Shown here: in pieces, positions 47,780 through 56,565 of the stretch | How positions within the stretch are numbered: the first letter of the stretch is position 1 | Layout: each line of letters starts with the position of its first letter | Source: Hyphomicrobiales bacterium | GTDB lineage: Bacteria; Pseudomonadota; Alphaproteobacteria; Rickettsiales; JACKKO01 | DNA length: 64,000 bases | Assembly: GCA_024236395.1 (NCBI GenBank) | Contig: JACKKO010000004.1 | Span: forward strand, 1-64,000 | Direction of reading: 5' to 3' | Made by a program: the position numbers and the translations under genes | Notes under the pieces: model-generated | Told to the model about the DNA's origin: nothing | Databases searched by the model: none | Seen by the model: the letters and a program-made list of their open reading frames with translations, nothing else

Positions 47780-48358
47780 TTATGCCGGTACGATCGCAAT
47801 AATCTTGGCTGCCCAGTCCAGGGCAACATTTTCCTGAAGTTCGGCAGGGTGCCCCAGCAAATGGTAGCGCACCCGGTTATTTCCCCGGCGCACCTCACGA
47901 ATCAATAGCGGGCCACTACGTACTTTGGTGATGCATAATGTATTGATACATTCCTCCGGAACACTGGGGGAGTCATAGTAAAATAGCTGCCATCCGGGGC
48001 GGAAAAGCAGGGAATTGGCCTCTTTACCAACGATGACAGCGCGCAGGCCGTTGGAAACGCTGACGCCGGGCGGGGCATGTAATGTGGGCGGGGCGTGATC
48101 CGGGCTGGTCACCTCGCCATTGCTGCCAACGATGCCCGTGACAGAGATCAGGGAGCCGGTCTCCTGAATCAGGGCGGCGGGGGTGCATCCCAGTACGTTG
48201 GCCAGGCGCTCCATCCAGTCCAGCGATAAGCGGCGTGCGCCGCGCTCCAGCTTGGAAATCTGGTCGCCGCTGGTGCCGGTGGCGGCCGCCAGTTCGTTTA
48301 ATGTCCAGCCTTTGCTGCGGCGCAATTCCCGTATTCGGTTAGGTGTCACCATTTTCAT
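47780..48358 (-). CDS. XRE-family transcriptional regulator
   Basis: 192 residues. Residues about 7-62 form a classical Cro/CI-type HTH (IRELRRSKGWTLNELAAATG, then GDQISKLERGARRLSLDWMERLANVLG). The C-terminal part (about 95-192) is a beta-rich domain (GLRAVIVGKEANSLLFRPGW, RYHLLGHPAELQENVALDWAAKIIAIVPA) that looks like a sensor or S24-like dimerisation domain without the peptidase Ser/Lys. A TATAC-ATACA-GTATA dyad at 48389-48403 lies in its promoter, which suggests autoregulation, and the same dyad stands before the gene at 46950. Likely a local repressor. Confidence 0.85.
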   Translation of the reverse strand: MKMVTPNRIRELRRSKGWTLNELAAATGTSGDQISKLERGARRLSLDWMERLANVLGCTPAALIQETGSLISVTGIVGSNGEVTSPDHAPPTLHAPPGVSVSNGLRAVIVGKEANSLLFRPGWQLFYYDSPSVPEECINTLCITKVRSGPLLIREVRRGNNRVRYHLLGHPAELQENVALDWAAKIIAIVPA

Positions 48359-48388
48359 ACCTATTGTATAACATAAAAATCACAAAAG

Positions 48389-48403
48389 TATACATACAGT
48401 ATA
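48389..48403. promoter_or_regulatory. TATAC-N5-GTATA operator upstream of the XRE gene
   Basis: TATACATACAGTATA is an inverted repeat with 5-bp half-sites, 30 bp before the XRE start codon and overlapping TATACT -10-like sequences on the minus strand. The 17 bases from 48389 match those from 47261 at 15 positions, so the two sites probably bind the same protein. Confidence 0.65.
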
Positions 48404-48655
48404 ACAAATCTACTGTGAACCAACCATAGGTTGAAAATAGTCACAAAATGTAATTTTGGGGCGATGTCTGGCTTAGAGATGGAATAAAATCCCAATTTAG
48501 GTATTAAAAGTAAATAAATGGTGACTTTTTGGCGTGTTGGTGTATGCACACACAGGGATAAAAGTAACGCCAACATAGCGTATGGCGGGGAAAACTATTG
48601 CACCATCCTGGTAGGCATGATTATGTCAATAATGCTTTAGAAGGAGTGTGCAGTA

Positions 48656-49375
48656 GTGGAAAACCCTCAGAATACGCCGGATTTGTCGGAGATTGATGTG
48701 CATATTGATGTGCTGGAACATCGTATTGTAAAGGCCGGAGCGCGTTTGCGTAGCGAGACCCAGAGTTATGACCAGTTAAAGCAGCAGGTGGATGACTGCA
48801 TGGCGGGCTATCTGGGGAATATTGGCCGCCTCTATGATGAATTGCAGATACTCAGCCGTCTTTCCAAGACTGGCGGAGTAAAGCCGGAAGCTCTGGTACA
48901 GCCTGCAGCGCAGCCGTCGCGTACTACGCCCACAGCGCGGGTGCCATCACTGTATGAAGAAGAATTGAAAACGGTTTATCGCCGTTTAGCAAAATTATAC
49001 CATCCGGATGTGTCGGTCTCCCGCGAGACGGCAGGGTTGTATTTTGAGCGCCTCAATGCTGTTTATAAAGCGGGTGATTTGCAGGCGTTACTTGATATGG
49101 AAGAAGAGTATCTTTCAGAGCAGGCCAAAGGAATATCCGGTAGTGTTCAGAAGCTGGAACGGCTGGAGCAGAAATACGAGGCGGTTCAGCAGGCGATTGA
49201 TAATGTGGTGCGGAAATCACATACATTGCGCCAGTCACCGGAATATCGCTTGTACCAAGAACTTCAGCTACAGCAGGAGGGTGGGCAGCAGCTCATGTCA
49301 AAGGTACGCCGCCGCCTGGTTTCCCGTATCGAATCCAAAAAAGAAGCCCTGAAAAAAGAAGGTGTCCTCCAGTAA
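48656..49375 (+). CDS. J-domain-like protein with flanking coiled coils
   Basis: 239 residues from GTG 48656, with AAGGAG 9 bp upstream. A first coiled coil (about 15-70, LRSETQSYDQLKQQVDDCMA, then RLYDELQILSRL) is followed by a Pro/Thr linker, a short J-like domain (LKTVYRRLAKLYHPDVS, HPD at 116-118) and a second coiled coil to the C-terminus (QKLERLEQKYEAVQQAIDN). The HPD motif stimulates Hsp70 ATPase. No glycine-rich or zinc region of DnaJ exists, so the protein probably recruits DnaK to one specific client. It follows a 250-bp gap without a clear gene. Convergent with the formyltransferase gene. Confidence 0.8.
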   Translation: MENPQNTPDLSEIDVHIDVLEHRIVKAGARLRSETQSYDQLKQQVDDCMAGYLGNIGRLYDELQILSRLSKTGGVKPEALVQPAAQPSRTTPTARVPSLYEEELKTVYRRLAKLYHPDVSVSRETAGLYFERLNAVYKAGDLQALLDMEEEYLSEQAKGISGSVQKLERLEQKYEAVQQAIDNVVRKSHTLRQSPEYRLYQELQLQQEGGQQLMSKVRRRLVSRIESKKEALKKEGVLQ

Positions 49376-49388
49376 AAGACTAATCACC

Positions 49389-50291
49389 CTACCTTAAAAA
49401 GCGCGCTCCGGTGATAATTCGCCAGGTATCGCGTATGCGAAAAAAGCGATGCTGGTTAAAATATCCATCGAAAGCAGCATGGTCAGGGGCGGGGAAATAA
49501 GCGCTGCTTTCCTGGGGAGATTCTTCTTTGATGGAGGCAGGCGTTTTGCCGGTTACCAGCATGTGTAGCAGGTGTTTGAGCAGGATACTTCCTGCCAGTG
49601 CACTCCGGATCATTACCATTTGTTGTGTCATGCCGGTTTTTAGGGAGATTTTACGTCGTGCAAGCAGTGTACCGGTATCAATGCCCTCGTCAATCCAGTG
49701 AATGCTCACACCAGCCTGATCTTCGCCATTGTGTAGTACCCAGAAATAACTCATTGCGCCGCGATAGGCAGGTAACCAGCCAGGGTGGACATTTAGTGTG
49801 CCGAGGCGTGGTATTGCAATGATCTCAGGCTTGAGTATTTGATTGCAGAAAGCGGAAATCACAATATCGGGTGCCAGTTCACGAAGTTGCTTGCGGAAGG
49901 TTCTGCTATTGATACTACGGGTGAAATATACCGGAATCTGGTGCCGTTTTGCCAGCAGCCAACCTGGAAGGATTGCCCGTGTCCGTGCCGGAAAGAGTAG
50001 GTGAATACCGTAGAGTATCGTTTGCACGATACGCTGCCATAGCATCAGCCAGCCAAATCGCCACCCAGTGCGTTTCAGATGGTGCCGCAGCGATTGCTTT
50101 CCCTTATGGGTATAGGGAAGTGCCGGGGTTTTGATAATCGCACAGAGTGTAATATCCGGGGATTTGACCAGCCGATTGAACAGAATGGCGCTGCCCAAAT
50201 GCCCTGCGGAATAGAGAATAACCGCACGTAAGGGTGTGTTAGGTTGGGGTGCCACGACGTTGATGATATTCAGAAAACCGGTCAACTGCAT
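49389..50291 (-). CDS. Formyltransferase-family protein (methionyl-tRNA formyltransferase-like)
   Basis: 300 residues. The Rossmann-like core (about 20-210) has the family marks: LRAVILYSAGHLGS at the N-terminus, then NVHPGWLPAYRGAMSYFW with the catalytic His-x-x-Leu-Pro-x-(Y)RG motif, and GVSIHWIDEGIDTGTLL with the catalytic Asp. It probably transfers formyl from formyl-tetrahydrofolate to an amino sugar or another amine; it lacks the C-terminal tRNA-binding domain of Fmt, so it is not the initiator-tRNA enzyme. ATG 50291 overlaps the PH-domain gene by 53 bp; GTG 50255 would shorten this to 17 bp. The two genes are surely coupled. Confidence 0.8.
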   Translation of the reverse strand: MQLTGFLNIINVVAPQPNTPLRAVILYSAGHLGSAILFNRLVKSPDITLCAIIKTPALPYTHKGKQSLRHHLKRTGWRFGWLMLWQRIVQTILYGIHLLFPARTRAILPGWLLAKRHQIPVYFTRSINSRTFRKQLRELAPDIVISAFCNQILKPEIIAIPRLGTLNVHPGWLPAYRGAMSYFWVLHNGEDQAGVSIHWIDEGIDTGTLLARRKISLKTGMTQQMVMIRSALAGSILLKHLLHMLVTGKTPASIKEESPQESSAYFPAPDHAAFDGYFNQHRFFRIRDTWRIITGARFLR

Positions 50292-50883
50292 TCAGAACTG
50301 CCTGCCGGAATTTGATAGGTTCCGAAATATGGTGCATTTCAATCACTTCCATGCCAATGCCGGTAATCAGGATGTCTCCGCGATTGAGCAGGCGGTCAAA
50401 CATCGTTTGATGGACTTTCACGCCCTCAATGCGTTCCAGCGCGATTTCCTTTTCATCTACCGCAACCCAGCCCTGTTTCAGGATTACTTTACGCGTGGTG
50501 ACGACGTGCTCTTCGCTAATGCGCTTGATATAGGCATTCACGAGCAGCCCTGCGCTGATAAAGATAAGAATAAATCCGATAATATGGCGTCGCACAAATG
50601 CGACATAGCTAAAAATAATTTGTACTTTTTCTGGAAGACTCATGACGAATTCATAATATTTTACTTTAAAGGCATAGATCATCTTCAGCCAGTAATACTG
50701 AATCATATTCATTTCTCCGCCAGGTTCACCAGACAGATCCGGCAGTAAGTTAGGGAAAAGTAGGATGAAACCCAGTGCCATCATCATTAGAGGAAAGATA
50801 TAGCAAAAGCGGTGAATATCACCACTGTAGATGATTTTTTCCTTAGATGTCAGGGTCCTTTGAGTATAACGTGTTACGCTCAT
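50239..50883 (-). CDS. PH-domain membrane protein (YdbT/DUF304-like)
   Basis: 214 residues from ATG 50883; a start at 50898 is also open. Two or three hydrophobic segments (FCYIFPLMMMALGFILLF, then HIIGFILIFISAGLLVNAYI) are followed by a bacterial PH domain (VTTRKVILKQGWVAVDEKEIALERIEGVKVHQTMFDRLL, about 125-205). The strand pattern R-V-x-G...D-x-E-I-x-x-x-x-I matches the bPH2 fold. Role unknown; such proteins often act in envelope stress. The formyltransferase gene is downstream and overlaps. Confidence 0.75.
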   Translation of the reverse strand: MSVTRYTQRTLTSKEKIIYSGDIHRFCYIFPLMMMALGFILLFPNLLPDLSGEPGGEMNMIQYYWLKMIYAFKVKYYEFVMSLPEKVQIIFSYVAFVRRHIIGFILIFISAGLLVNAYIKRISEEHVVTTRKVILKQGWVAVDEKEIALERIEGVKVHQTMFDRLLNRGDILITGIGMEVIEMHHISEPIKFRQAVLNAVDRFSEYHQRRGTPT

Positions 50884-50980
50884 AATCTTACTATACATGA
50901 AAATCCGGTAATAACAAAATCTGAGCGCCCATGCTGAAATTTTTGCCTAATTCGCTGCAAAATGTTACTCTGTGCGAGTC

Positions 50981-51994
50981 ATGATAGAAAGTCGGCGTAT
51001 TTTTCCGGGAACATACCCGGCCACACGGTTGCGGCGTAACCGTAAGGCCGCATGGTCACGCGAAATGACTGCGGAATGCCATTTGCACCCTTCTAATTTA
51101 ATATGGCCGGTATTTGTATTGGAGGGGCAGAATATCCGGCAGGAAGTGACTAAAATGCCGGGGGTATACCGCTATTCGCCGGACGTGCTCGCGGAAGAAG
51201 TCAAGAAAGCAAGGGACTTAGGTATTCCTGCTGTAGCCATTTTTCCGGTGGTAGAAGATAGCAAAAAGACAGCTGATGGTGGAGAAGCCCTAAAAGTAGA
51301 TAATCTGGCAGGGCGTACGGTTGCCCTGTTAAAGCAGCAAGTGCCGGAAATTGGTGTGATCTGTGATGTGGCGCTGGATCCTTATACCAGTCATGGGCAG
51401 GATGGTATTGTAGAAAATGGTGTGGTTGTGAATGATCGTACGGTGGAAATGCTCTGTCGGCAGGCTGGTGTGCTGGCGGAGGCCGGGTGTGATATTGTTG
51501 CACCGTCAGATATGATGGATGGACGTGTGGGAGAAATTCGACTGGCACTGGATGATAAGGGCTATCAGAACGTGCAGATTATGTCCTATGCCGCAAAATA
51601 TGCCTCCCATTTTTATGGTCCGTTCCGGGATGCCGTGGGGTCTGCGGGCCGATTAGGGCGGGCTGATAAGAAAACATACCAAATGGATCCGGCCAATCGC
51701 CGGGAAGCACTGCGGGAAGTGGCGTTGGATATTGAAGAGGGTGCAGATAGTATCATTATCAAGCCAGGAATGGCCTACCTGGATATTATCCGCGATGTTT
51801 CAGTAACATTTCCGGTGCCGGTATTTGCCTACCAGGTGAGTGGTGAATATGCCATGATTAAGGCAGCCGCTACCAATGGATGGATTGATGAAATGCCGGT
51901 GATGCTGGAGACGCTTCTGGCATTTCGGCGTGCAGGGGCTGTGGGGGTTTTAACCTATGCAGCATGTGAAGTAGCAAAGGTATTACGTACATGA
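50981..51994 (+). CDS. hemB: Delta-aminolevulinic acid dehydratase (porphobilinogen synthase)
   Basis: 337 residues from ATG 50981; a GTG at 50972 is also in frame. Joins two aminolevulinate molecules to porphobilinogen in haem synthesis. The two Schiff-base lysines lie in MSYAAKYASHFYGPFRD and IIIKPGMAYLDIIRD. The metal region reads CDVALDPYTSHGQDG, with Asp in place of the Cys triad of zinc enzymes, the magnesium/potassium type found in alphaproteobacteria. The gene's stop overlaps the start of the sel1 gene (ATGA). Confidence 0.97.
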   Translation: MIESRRIFPGTYPATRLRRNRKAAWSREMTAECHLHPSNLIWPVFVLEGQNIRQEVTKMPGVYRYSPDVLAEEVKKARDLGIPAVAIFPVVEDSKKTADGGEALKVDNLAGRTVALLKQQVPEIGVICDVALDPYTSHGQDGIVENGVVVNDRTVEMLCRQAGVLAEAGCDIVAPSDMMDGRVGEIRLALDDKGYQNVQIMSYAAKYASHFYGPFRDAVGSAGRLGRADKKTYQMDPANRREALREVALDIEEGADSIIIKPGMAYLDIIRDVSVTFPVPVFAYQVSGEYAMIKAAATNGWIDEMPVMLETLLAFRRAGAVGVLTYAACEVAKVLRT

Positions 51995-53100
51995 AACACC
52001 ATTTCTGGATAGAGGTGCTGGTTCTGGGGATATGGATAGCGGGTTCTGCTGCCCATGCCGAGGAATATAGTTATAACTATTATGAGCCAGGTTTCCTTTA
52101 TGAGCAGACATTGGAAAATGTCATGAATGCTGTGGACCCGGAAGATCTGGTCGGGATGATCCAGGCGGCAAATAAGGGGGATGTGGAGTTGCAATATCGG
52201 CTTGGGTACCTTTATGAATATGGCACCCAGTTCGCACTGGGAGTAAAAACAAACTACAATGCTGCTGCACAATGGTATCAGAAGGCAGCAGACACCGGTT
52301 CCACCAGAGCCATGGTGGCATTGGGAAAACTTTACAAGAAAGGTGGACAATCTAACTTTCCCCGGAACATTGCTGAAGCTATTCGCTGGTTTGGCGACGC
52401 TGCGCGTCAGGGGGATCCGGAAGGGTTGTATGAGCTAGGGATTCTTTATGAGCAGGGCGATGGTGTGCATCGCGATGATAAAAAAGCGCTAGAAATTTAT
52501 GAAGCGGCAGCAGATATGAGGATGCTAAAGGCGCATGTAAAAGTCGGACTGTTTTACCAGTATGGCAGGGGCGGTACGCGGGATTACCGTAAAGCAATTG
52601 ATCATTTCCAGCAGGCGCTGAAGTTGGTGGAGAATGAAAATCAAACAATTAAAGAATCGGTTTATTCACTGGCTGGGATTCTCTATGCGCAGATTGCTGA
52701 AACCAATCAGGATAACAAAGGCTTGCGTTTGAAATGGCATATTGCTGCTGCCGAAGTGGGCAATCTGAGTTCACAACTCTTTCTAGCTAATGCCTACATG
52801 AATGGAGATGGCGTGCCACGGGATTATGTGGAAGCCAGAAAATGGTTTGAGTATGCTGCCCGTCAGGAAAACACTTATGCTATGGTGCGTTTGGGGTATA
52901 TTTACGCCAATGGTTTTGGGGTAGAGCAGGACTACCGCAAGGCACTAAAATGGTACCATGAGGCTGTACAGCTAGGTGATCCAGAAGCGGCGTGGAATAT
53001 TGGTAATTTCTACCAGAAGGGCTTGGGAGTACAACGAAACGAACAGAAAGCAACCCTTTGGTTTACTCGAATGAATGCACTGAGAAAGCGTACGAGATAG
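51991..53100 (+). CDS. Exported Sel1-repeat protein
   Basis: 369 residues. A signal peptide (IEVLVLGIWIAGSAAHAEE) cuts near residue 25. Seven to eight Sel1-like repeats follow (about 60-365), for example EAIRWFGDAARQGDPEGLYELGILYEQGDGV and RKALKWYHEAVQLGDPEAAWNIGNFYQKGLGV. Such solenoids bind other proteins in the periplasm or at the surface. Coupled to hemB by a 4-bp overlap and ending 3 bp before rnhB, it lies in an operon without obvious functional partners. Confidence 0.92.
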   Translation: MKHHFWIEVLVLGIWIAGSAAHAEEYSYNYYEPGFLYEQTLENVMNAVDPEDLVGMIQAANKGDVELQYRLGYLYEYGTQFALGVKTNYNAAAQWYQKAADTGSTRAMVALGKLYKKGGQSNFPRNIAEAIRWFGDAARQGDPEGLYELGILYEQGDGVHRDDKKALEIYEAAADMRMLKAHVKVGLFYQYGRGGTRDYRKAIDHFQQALKLVENENQTIKESVYSLAGILYAQIAETNQDNKGLRLKWHIAAAEVGNLSSQLFLANAYMNGDGVPRDYVEARKWFEYAARQENTYAMVRLGYIYANGFGVEQDYRKALKWYHEAVQLGDPEAAWNIGNFYQKGLGVQRNEQKATLWFTRMNALRKRTR

Positions 53101-53103
53101 CTG

Positions 53104-53712
53104 ATGACTGGGGGCTTGAAGCCATACCCATCAACTGCCGGAGCGATAATTGCCGGGATTGACGAGGCAGGACGGGGGCCATGGGCTGGGCCAGTGACAG
53201 CGGCAGCAGTCATACTACCCGCAGGCAGTACATTGCCTCTCCGAGACTCCAAAAAACTCTCAGCACCACGTCGGGAACAATTATTTGAAGTGATTTACCA
53301 GCAGGCATATGTTGGGGTGGGTATGGCGAGTGTCATGGAAATAGACCGACTCAATATATTACAAGCAACATTTCTGGCGATGCGGCGTGCATATATGAAT
53401 CTTGGCGCAGTGCCACACCTGGCTGTGGTAGATGGTAACCGTGCTCCACCCCTGTCATGCCGGGTGGAGACTGTGGTAAGAGGAGATGATACGTATCTGG
53501 AAATTGCCGCTGCTTCTATTGTCGCCAAAGTTATGCGGGATCGCCTTATGCAACGTCTTCATAAGCGCTACCCTCATTTTGGGTGGGCTAACAATGCAGG
53601 TTATGGTACTAAGGAACATCAGGAGGGCTTGCGGCTGTATGGGGTAAGTCCACACCACCGTCGTAGCTTTGCTCCTGTACATGCATTGCTGGAGCAAAAG
53701 GTTGTTACATGA
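53104..53712 (+). CDS. rnhB: Ribonuclease HII
   Basis: 202 residues. The DEDD active site is visible: GIDEAGRGPWAGPV (Asp, Glu), AVVDGN (Asp) and ASIVAKVMRDR (Asp). It removes ribonucleotides from RNA/DNA hybrids. GYGTKEHQEGL near the C-terminus is also conserved. Overlaps the DciA-like gene by 4 bp (ATGA). Confidence 0.97.
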   Translation: MTGGLKPYPSTAGAIIAGIDEAGRGPWAGPVTAAAVILPAGSTLPLRDSKKLSAPRREQLFEVIYQQAYVGVGMASVMEIDRLNILQATFLAMRRAYMNLGAVPHLAVVDGNRAPPLSCRVETVVRGDDTYLEIAAASIVAKVMRDRLMQRLHKRYPHFGWANNAGYGTKEHQEGLRLYGVSPHHRRSFAPVHALLEQKVVT

Positions 53713-54263
53713 ATGTTAAAATACCCGTAAAGAGAACACCATCGGAGCGAAGGCTTAGTCTTGCAAAAGGTGTGATGGGCTTGGGGGATGTGCTTGGTGC
53801 TACGTTGAAGCCTGTACTGAATAGAGGCAATACGATTGCTGCACGGTTGCTGACAGAGTGGCCAGCGATTGCAGGGCCAGAAATAGCTGGACGCTGTTGG
53901 CCGGAAAAGATACGGACGCGAACAATGCCAGGACATAAGGTGGCTGTACTTTCTCTGTTAGTAAATCCGCAGGATGTGCTGGACGTACAATATGCGATCC
54001 CTGTAATATTGGAACGGATACAGGTTTATTTTGGTTACCCCGCCATTCAGGAAATATCCATTCGGCAAGAAGTTAAGAAAGAAAATAAAAAACAGCACTA
54101 TAAAAACAATATCTCAAAAATTGGATTGAGAAAGGACGTGCCGTCGCCAGTGCTGCCAGGTCTGGAAAATATCCAGGATATTTCACTACGACAGGCATTG
54201 GAAGAATACGGAAACCATTTGCGTTTGCATTCTCTATCGCCTAGTAACAATAGTAAGTTTTAA
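53709..54263 (+). CDS. DciA/DUF721-like protein
   Basis: 184 residues. The DUF721 core (about 20-120) has LLTEWPAIAGPEIAGRCWPEKI and a hydrophobic beta strand followed by VPVILERIQVYFGY-like residues, as in the alphaproteobacterial form. DciA homologues load or assist the replicative helicase; this branch is not tested. The C-terminus is basic and probably disordered (KKENKKQHYKNN). Position between rnhB and a DsbA-like gene matches alphaproteobacterial genomes. Confidence 0.82.
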   Translation: MNVKIPVKRTPSERRLSLAKGVMGLGDVLGATLKPVLNRGNTIAARLLTEWPAIAGPEIAGRCWPEKIRTRTMPGHKVAVLSLLVNPQDVLDVQYAIPVILERIQVYFGYPAIQEISIRQEVKKENKKQHYKNNISKIGLRKDVPSPVLPGLENIQDISLRQALEEYGNHLRLHSLSPSNNSKF

Positions 54264-54279
54264 CACCACAGGGGGAAGT

Positions 54280-55188
54280 ATGCCGTTTTTTACTCGTTTT
54301 GTATTATGTTTCATGCTGATGATACCTTTAGCCGTTCATGCGGAAGAAGGCACCGGTGAAGTGAAAGTGATTCCCGGCGATAAAGATGGTACACCCGTAA
54401 CGGTTGCTGATCCTTCGCCGTTTGAAACGCGTTATGGCAGTGATGATGCCAAAGTAACGGTGGTAGAATACGCATCACTTTCTTGTTCGCATTGTGCAGC
54501 GTTCTATACGAAGGAATTTCCTAAAATCAAAGAAAAGTACGTTGATACGGGTAAGGTAGCGCTTATTTTCCGCCATTTTCCACTAAATCTGGCAGCGCTC
54601 CGGGCGTCTATGCTGGTAGCCTGTCAGCCAGATGATGCTGAGCACCAGCGTTTTATCGGGGTACTGTTTAAAACCCAGGAAGACTGGGCCTATACCGACG
54701 CGTTTGTGAAGAAGTTGGAAACCATTGCCAGTCTGGGTGGGGTGGATAAAAAGAAATTTGAATCCTGCATTGCAGACCGTGAGATAGAAGATGCTCTATT
54801 GCTATCTCGTTTGAATGCGGGACGCCACCTGGAGGTCAGCTCTACGCCAAGTTTTTTCATAGATGGGGAGAAGTACAAAGGCTTGCCGCTGGCCGATGAT
54901 CTGTCGAAAGCCATTGATGCGCGTCTGAACGCCAGTGCAGGTGAGGATACGATAGGGAGCAGTGGAGATACATCATCCGCTGCAGAAACGCTGCAGGATG
55001 CCAAGGACGCCACTGAGAGCGCGGTTGAAGCCGCTATAGAGGCTGCTCCTTCGGCCGAAGAAGCAAAAGAGGTCACCGAAGATGCTGCAAATGAAGCTGC
55101 AGAAGCAGTAGAGGACGCTGAAAATGCTGCTGAGGAAAAGGCAGCAGATGCAGTGGAAGCGGCAAAGGATGCTGTAAAGGCGGAATAA
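54280..55188 (+). CDS. DsbA-family thioredoxin-fold protein with long Ala/Glu tail
   Basis: 302 residues. A signal peptide (FVLCFMLMIPLAVHAEE) is followed by a DsbA/DsbG-type domain (about 45-215) with the redox pair CSHC in SLSCSHCAAFY and the cis-proline SSTPSFFIDG. It oxidises or isomerises disulfides in periplasmic proteins. The last 80 residues (about 220-302) consist of Ala/Glu/Asp heptad-like units (AADAVEAAKDAVKAE), a predicted long helix seen in some alphaproteobacterial homologues. It follows the DciA-like gene by 16 bp and precedes the F0 operon by 19 bp. Confidence 0.9.
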   Translation: MPFFTRFVLCFMLMIPLAVHAEEGTGEVKVIPGDKDGTPVTVADPSPFETRYGSDDAKVTVVEYASLSCSHCAAFYTKEFPKIKEKYVDTGKVALIFRHFPLNLAALRASMLVACQPDDAEHQRFIGVLFKTQEDWAYTDAFVKKLETIASLGGVDKKKFESCIADREIEDALLLSRLNAGRHLEVSSTPSFFIDGEKYKGLPLADDLSKAIDARLNASAGEDTIGSSGDTSSAAETLQDAKDATESAVEAAIEAAPSAEEAKEVTEDAANEAAEAVEDAENAAEEKAADAVEAAKDAVKAE

Positions 55189-55207
55189 TACGGGAGATTC
55201 TGCTATC

Positions 55208-55534
55208 ATGGTAGAGGATGTTCCAGCGCCTGCCCCACACGATGGCAATAAAGACCCAAAGCCTTCACTGGAGGATCTGGAGCGTGAAATACAGGAGGCC
55301 CGTGCACTCCTGAACCCCAAAGAAACGCCAAAATCCGGTCTGGATGCGATGCGTGTCGGGCTGGAAATGGTAGTCAGCACGCTGGTTGGCGCGTTTTTAG
55401 GGTATCATCTTGATCGCTGGTTGGGCACACTGCCCGTTTTTTTTATAATCTTCCTTTTTTTAGGTGTTGCAGCAGGCGTGCTTACCATTTATAAGCAGGC
55501 GTCAAAATTGGAACGCGAAGAAGGCGAATCTTAA
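55208..55534 (+). CDS. atpI: ATP synthase protein I
   Basis: 108 residues. Two membrane helices (GLEMVVSTLVGAFLGYHLD, then LPVFFIIFLFLGVAAGVLTI) follow a cytoplasmic N-terminal region, matching the AtpI/AtpZ family that helps assemble the c-ring. First gene of the F0 operon; atpB begins one base after its stop. Confidence 0.92.
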   Translation: MVEDVPAPAPHDGNKDPKPSLEDLEREIQEARALLNPKETPKSGLDAMRVGLEMVVSTLVGAFLGYHLDRWLGTLPVFFIIFLFLGVAAGVLTIYKQASKLEREEGES

Positions 55535-55535
55535 T

Positions 55536-56273
55536 ATGTCTGGTGGCGGTCATAGTCCGATGCAGCAGTTTGAGGTGCATGCAAAAGTGCCCTTAAGTAT
55601 TGCCGGTTTGGATATTAGCTACACGAACGCATCTCTATGGATGAGTCTTACTGTGCTGGCAATTATGGCGTTTTTTGGTCTGGGACTGCGTCGGCGGGCA
55701 CTGGTACCGGGTCGTTTTCAGGCGCTGACAGAGCTTTCCTATGAATTTGTGGCCGGAATGCTAAAAGATACGGTGGGCGTACAGGGGCGTCAGTATTTTC
55801 CATTTGTTTTCACGCTCTTTATTTTTATTCTTGGCTGTAATCTGCTGGGAATGCTGCCGTATAGTTTTACGGTGACCAGCCACATTATTGTAACATTTGC
55901 GCTCGCACTAACAGTATTTATCGGTGTGACGGTGATAGGTTTTATGCGGCATGGTCTGCATTATCTGAAACTTTTTGTGCCGGAAGGGTTGCCGATGTGG
56001 ATGGCACCGCTGATGGTTTTCATCGAAATTATCTCATATCTGGCACGTCCGGTGACGCTTTCTGTGCGTTTGGCAGCAAACATGATGGCCGGGCATACGA
56101 TGCTGAAAGTATTAGCTGGTTTTGTGCTGGCAATGGGCTGGACGCTTGGCTGGATACCGATGGTATTTTTAGTGGTTCTGAGTGGCTTTGAAATTTTCGT
56201 CGCCGTACTGCAGGCCTATATTTTCACGATTCTGGTGTGTGTCTATCTGAATGATGCCGTACACCTGCATTAA
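55536..56273 (+). CDS. atpB: F0F1 ATP synthase subunit a
   Basis: 245 residues from ATG 55536; the longer open frame from 55464 overlaps atpI in a different frame. The a subunit forms the proton half-channels with the c-ring. RPVTLSVRLAANMMAGHTML contains the essential Arg next to the conserved LAANM. FEIFVAVLQAYIFTILVCVYLND is the diagnostic C-terminal helix pair. Co-transcribed with atpI and atpE. Confidence 0.97.
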   Translation: MSGGGHSPMQQFEVHAKVPLSIAGLDISYTNASLWMSLTVLAIMAFFGLGLRRRALVPGRFQALTELSYEFVAGMLKDTVGVQGRQYFPFVFTLFIFILGCNLLGMLPYSFTVTSHIIVTFALALTVFIGVTVIGFMRHGLHYLKLFVPEGLPMWMAPLMVFIEIISYLARPVTLSVRLAANMMAGHTMLKVLAGFVLAMGWTLGWIPMVFLVVLSGFEIFVAVLQAYIFTILVCVYLNDAVHLH

Positions 56274-56304
56274 CCTGTTCACTGTTTAACGAGAGGAATA
56301 AACC

Positions 56305-56532
56305 ATGGAATACGAAGCTCTGAAATTTATTGGTGTTGGTCTGACCACGCTGGGGATGCTGGGTGCCGCCATCGGTGTGGGGCTGATCTTTGCCGCGGCG
56401 CTGAACGGTATTGCCCGTAACCCATCCGCTGAAGGGAAGCTGACCAAGTTTATTTATATTGGTGCTGGTCTGTCGGAAGCAATGGGGCTGTTCGCGCTGG
56501 TTATCGCGTTCATTCTGTTATACGCCATCTAA
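56305..56532 (+). CDS. atpE: F0F1 ATP synthase subunit c
   Basis: 75 residues, two helices. The loop RNPSAEGK and the proton-carrying Glu in the second helix (SEAMGLFALVIAFILLY) are clear. AGAGGAAT precedes the ATG. The helix-1 motif GVGLIFAAALNGIARN is of the alphaproteobacterial type. Confidence 0.97.
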   Translation: MEYEALKFIGVGLTTLGMLGAAIGVGLIFAAALNGIARNPSAEGKLTKFIYIGAGLSEAMGLFALVIAFILLYAI

Positions 56533-56565
56533 GGCCGTTAAAGGCAGAAGACAGGAACATTCGCA

